A DNA stretch of 64,000 nt, from the NCBI RefSeq assembly GCF_001908235.1, contig NZ_LGHK01000042.1, positions 1 to 64,000 of the forward strand, in the 5' to 3' direction. Origin of the DNA: Bradyrhizobium sp. NAS96.2 (lineage in GTDB: Bacteria > Pseudomonadota > Alphaproteobacteria > Rhizobiales > Xanthobacteraceae). How positions within the stretch are numbered: position 1 is the first letter of the stretch; the number at the start of each line of letters is the position of its first letter. Made by a program: the position numbers and the translations under genes. Below are positions 55,620-64,000 of the stretch, piece by piece. The notes below the pieces were generated by a model that did no database searches, had not been told where the DNA came from, and was given only the letters and a program-made list of their open reading frames with translations.

Positions 55620-57680
55620 CTAGTCGTCGAGGTCGGCCTCGACCTTGTCGAAGAACGAATAACGCAGGCTGTCGGAGTCGGCGTACCACTGCCCCGGCCC
55701 CTTGTTGGCGGCGAGCGTCAACGTCCACAGCGCATCGGTGCAGTCGCGGCGATGCATCGACAGGTCGAAGCCGTTGCCGAAGAACAACTCCGACCATTCC
55801 CACCAGGTGCCGAGCTTCTTCACGCCGCGCAGCAGGTCGTAGCGATCGATCACCGCCGGCGCCATGTCCGAGGTCACCGACGCGAACACGACGCCGGTCT
55901 TGACCACGCGGTTGAGCTCGCGCACCCCGCGCACGACCTGCTTCTCGCCGAGATGGCACAGCGAGGTCTCGAACACGAAGTCGAACTCATTGTCCTTGAA
56001 CGGCATGTCGGCGATCGAGCCGAGCTTGTTGTACTTCTTGAGCGCCTTCGGCGTCTTGCCGTGGATGTAGCGGTTGTTCTCGATGCCCCAGGCATCGATG
56101 CCGCGCTCGCGCAGCGCGCCGACCAGCTCGCCGCTGGCGGAGCCGGCGATCAGGAGCTTGTAGCCCTTCGCCCTGCCCCAGACCGTCTTGATCAGGTCGG
56201 TCAGATAGGCCGGGTCGGTGAAGTTGCGCCAGACTTCGCCGTAGGGACCGGCGCCGCGATAATTGTCGAAATAGGCGCGGTCGATCTTGTCGGACAGCGT
56301 GCCTTCGTCCTGCGAGCGGGCGCGGCGCAGCCGCATCATCTCGGTGACGACAATGTCGGTCGCGGCATCGGAGGAATCGAGCAGCCCGTTCAGCGTCGAA
56401 TCGAACAGATAGTCGCCGACCACGACGAGGCCGGGGTGCTCCTTCGGCTCGGGACGATGGTTGGTCATGACGTCGCGCACCGGCAGGCCGCCCGGCAGCG
56501 CATTGACCGACGACAGCCAGCGGTGGGTCTTGCCCTCGAGGAAGTGTTCGCGCGCATTGCCGAGCGAGGCCGGCAGCGACTTCAGTGCGGCGTCGATCAG
56601 CTCCTCGTCGCTGAGATTGGCGTAGGCGAGTGCGTCGGAGCCGGCGATCAGCCAGTTCAGCACGCCGTGCTTGCCGACATCGTGGCGCGCGCCCTCATTG
56701 TAGACGCAGCAGCCGCCGAACGCCTCCGACATGAACCAGGCGCCGGGGATCTTCTCGCCCCAGAACGGCTCGTCGAACAGGATCGAGACGCGCAGATAGT
56801 GCGCGGGCCGGTCGAAATAGGCGACGTGCTTGACCATCGACTTGCGCAGCTGCTCGCCGTCCCAGCGCATGGTCGCAAGCCAGGAGTGCGGCAGGCAGAC
56901 CAGCACAAGGTCGAAGTCGCGCGTCTCCGGCCCCTTGCCGTTCATCATGTTGAGCTGGTAGCGGCCGGCCGCGGTCTTGCCGACCTTGAGGACGCGATGG
57001 TTCAGCTGGATGTCGGCGCTGACCTCCGAACGCAGGCAATCGATCAGCTGCTCGTTGCCGTTCTGGATCGAATACAGGCCGATATAGCCGTCGACATCCA
57101 TCACGTAGTTCTTCAGCGCGTTGAGGCCGTTGGTGTTGTGGCTCTCGGTCGCGATGTCGGAGCGCGCCATCACCTTGAAGAATCGCTTGGCGGTCGCGTC
57201 CTCGACCTCTTCGTCGAGGATCTGCTCGGCGGTCTTGTAGGCCCAGGGGTGCTCGTTGTCGTGGGCGCCGATGCCCTCGTAATATTCGTGCGGCGACACC
57301 AGGTCGCTGCAGCGCTTGCGGAATGCCTCGATCGCGGCCGCGGTCTTCGCGCCGTATTTGCGGCGCATGCCCGGGACGTCGGCGAGCAGTTCGCCGTCGA
57401 GGTGCACCTGCTCGGCATCCATCGGGATCGTCTGCAGGCCGAAATGCTGGATCAGCTCGCGCAGCGGGTCGGGTCCCGTCATCGAGTAGTCGTAGATCTC
57501 GGCAACGCCGGCCTCGTACATCGCCGGCGCGCTGTCAAATTTGCTCGTGACGATCTTGCCGCCGAGACGATTCGACGCCTCGAAGATGGTGACGCGGCAG
57601 AGGTCGCCGAGTTTGCGCTTCAAATACCAGGCGCTCATCAGCCCCCCGGGGCCGCCGCCTACGATAGCCAAGTCGAGCAT
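55620..57680 (-). CDS. Fusion of amine-oxidase-like flavoprotein and SAM methyltransferase
   Basis: This 686-residue protein has an N-terminal flavin-binding Rossmann domain of the amine oxidase/phytoene desaturase type (MLDLAIVGGGPGGLMSAWYL, 1-20; EASNRLGGKI, 34-43; closing VVVGDYLFDSTLNGLLDSS about 419-437). After a linker (about 450-500) comes a class I methyltransferase-like domain (KLLIAGSASGELVGALRERG, 508-527; acidic turn GIENNRY, 532-538; SIADMPFKDNEFDFVFETS, 555-573). The nucleotide-binding loop reads AGSASGEL instead of the common GxGxG. One protein could oxidise or desaturate and then methylate the same substrate. The ATG at 57680 is chosen over a TTG nine codons upstream. It lies 178 bp downstream of rpoC, beyond its terminator. 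Confidence 0.85.
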   Translation of the reverse strand: MLDLAIVGGGPGGLMSAWYLKRKLGDLCRVTIFEASNRLGGKIVTSKFDSAPAMYEAGVAEIYDYSMTGPDPLRELIQHFGLQTIPMDAEQVHLDGELLADVPGMRRKYGAKTAAAIEAFRKRCSDLVSPHEYYEGIGAHDNEHPWAYKTAEQILDEEVEDATAKRFFKVMARSDIATESHNTNGLNALKNYVMDVDGYIGLYSIQNGNEQLIDCLRSEVSADIQLNHRVLKVGKTAAGRYQLNMMNGKGPETRDFDLVLVCLPHSWLATMRWDGEQLRKSMVKHVAYFDRPAHYLRVSILFDEPFWGEKIPGAWFMSEAFGGCCVYNEGARHDVGKHGVLNWLIAGSDALAYANLSDEELIDAALKSLPASLGNAREHFLEGKTHRWLSSVNALPGGLPVRDVMTNHRPEPKEHPGLVVVGDYLFDSTLNGLLDSSDAATDIVVTEMMRLRRARSQDEGTLSDKIDRAYFDNYRGAGPYGEVWRNFTDPAYLTDLIKTVWGRAKGYKLLIAGSASGELVGALRERGIDAWGIENNRYIHGKTPKALKKYNKLGSIADMPFKDNEFDFVFETSLCHLGEKQVVRGVRELNRVVKTGVVFASVTSDMAPAVIDRYDLLRGVKKLGTWWEWSELFFGNGFDLSMHRRDCTDALWTLTLAANKGPGQWYADSDSLRYSFFDKVEADLDD

Positions 57681-57802
57681 GTGGATTCCGTCGCTTCCGG
57701 CAGCCAAACGGCCGGTCTAAGTCACCCTAGCAAAAGCACTTTTTTGCCTGAAGGGAAGATGAACAAACTGCGTCCCTGCACCGCAGCAGGGAAAGAAAGC
57801 AG

Positions 57803-57829
57803 CAAAAAGGCCGGCAAAACGCCGGCCTT
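57803..57829 (-). terminator. Intrinsic terminator of the rpoBC operon
   Basis: On the minus strand a 9-bp stem (57829-57821 with 57815-57807, AAGGCCGGC/GCCGGCCTT) with a 5-nt GTTTT loop is followed by TTTT (57806-57803). It lies 29 bp past the rpoC stop and separates rpoC from the flavoprotein-methyltransferase gene. Confidence 0.9.
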
Positions 57830-57857
57830 CTCGCCATTACCGTAGTCTTGCGGATGC

Positions 57858-62060
<4,203 letters not shown>

Positions 62061-62152
62061 GGTCTTCTCCTCGCGTGCCGATCGTCAACGGCAGCAAATT
62101 CGAGAGTTTTAGTCAGCGCGCGCCCCACTCAACGCCCGAGCGGAGCGCGAAG

Positions 62153-62175
62153 GCCCGGCGCATCTCGCGCCGGGC
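62153..62175. other. 9-bp hairpin in the rpoB-rpoC spacer
   Basis: GCCCGGCGC (62153-62161) pairs with GCGCCGGGC (62167-62175) across a 5-nt loop, just after the rpoB stop. There is no T-run on the minus strand. It may be a processing or stability element between the two messages. Confidence 0.5.
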
Positions 62176-62188
62176 ATCAATCACAGCG

Positions 62189-64000
<1,812 letters not shown>

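Overview
The window reads as a high-GC alphaproteobacterial chromosome, most likely Bradyrhizobium or a close relative in the Nitrobacteraceae. The reasons are the order of the str-S10-spc-alpha ribosomal cluster with adk directly after secY, the protein sequences of that cluster, the class D beta-lactamase, ATP12 and PAS/PilZ types present, and the many short palindromic intergenic repeats. No rRNA, tRNA, CRISPR array, intact insertion sequence or prophage is visible.

Positions 1-32,200 are a mosaic of metabolic, envelope and regulatory genes. In order they include: an acyl-CoA carboxylase beta subunit (pccB type); DUF4260 and PAS/PilZ proteins; a MocR-type regulator divergent from an EamA transporter; a secreted class D beta-lactamase; a flagellar fliK plus FlhB-C-terminal pair behind an ATP12 gene; a translationally coupled multicopper oxidase and secreted phosphoesterase followed by a strong terminator; a secreted metallo-beta-lactamase-fold hydrolase; an amidohydrolase; an RluA-family pseudouridine synthase; an alpha/beta hydrolase with three in-frame ATG codons made by a 12-bp tandem repeat; a Do-like protease overlapping rarA; an OprP/O-type porin; an HxlR regulator divergent from a quinone oxidoreductase; and a kinase-like phosphotransferase next to a DUF7064-type gene. 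Dispersed inverted-repeat elements of at least two families lie between these genes.

Positions 32,326-51,402 are one continuous minus-strand block for translation, running in transcription order rpsL-rpsG-fusA-tuf-rpsJ-rplC-rplD-rplW-rplB-rpsS-rplV-rpsC-rplP-rpmC-rpsQ-rplN-rplX-rplE-rpsN-rpsH-rplF-rplR-rpsE-rpmD-rplO-secY-adk-rpsM-rpsK-rpoA-rplQ, closed by a clear intrinsic terminator. A candidate promoter lies about 400 bp upstream of rpsL. The adenylate kinase carries a histone H1-like Lys/Ala tail of about 90 residues.

Positions 52,100-57,680 hold three genes between rpsL and rpoC: an FAD-dependent oxidoreductase, an ABC exporter with acidic tails at both ends, and a fusion of an amine-oxidase-like flavoprotein with a methyltransferase. 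Positions 57,803-64,000 hold the rpoBC terminator, rpoC and the 3' part of rpoB, which runs off the window.

No defence system or large unknown gene cluster is evident. The best candidates for something undescribed are the adk tail fusion, the flavoprotein-methyltransferase fusion with its acidic-tailed ABC neighbour, and the coupled multicopper oxidase/phosphoesterase pair.
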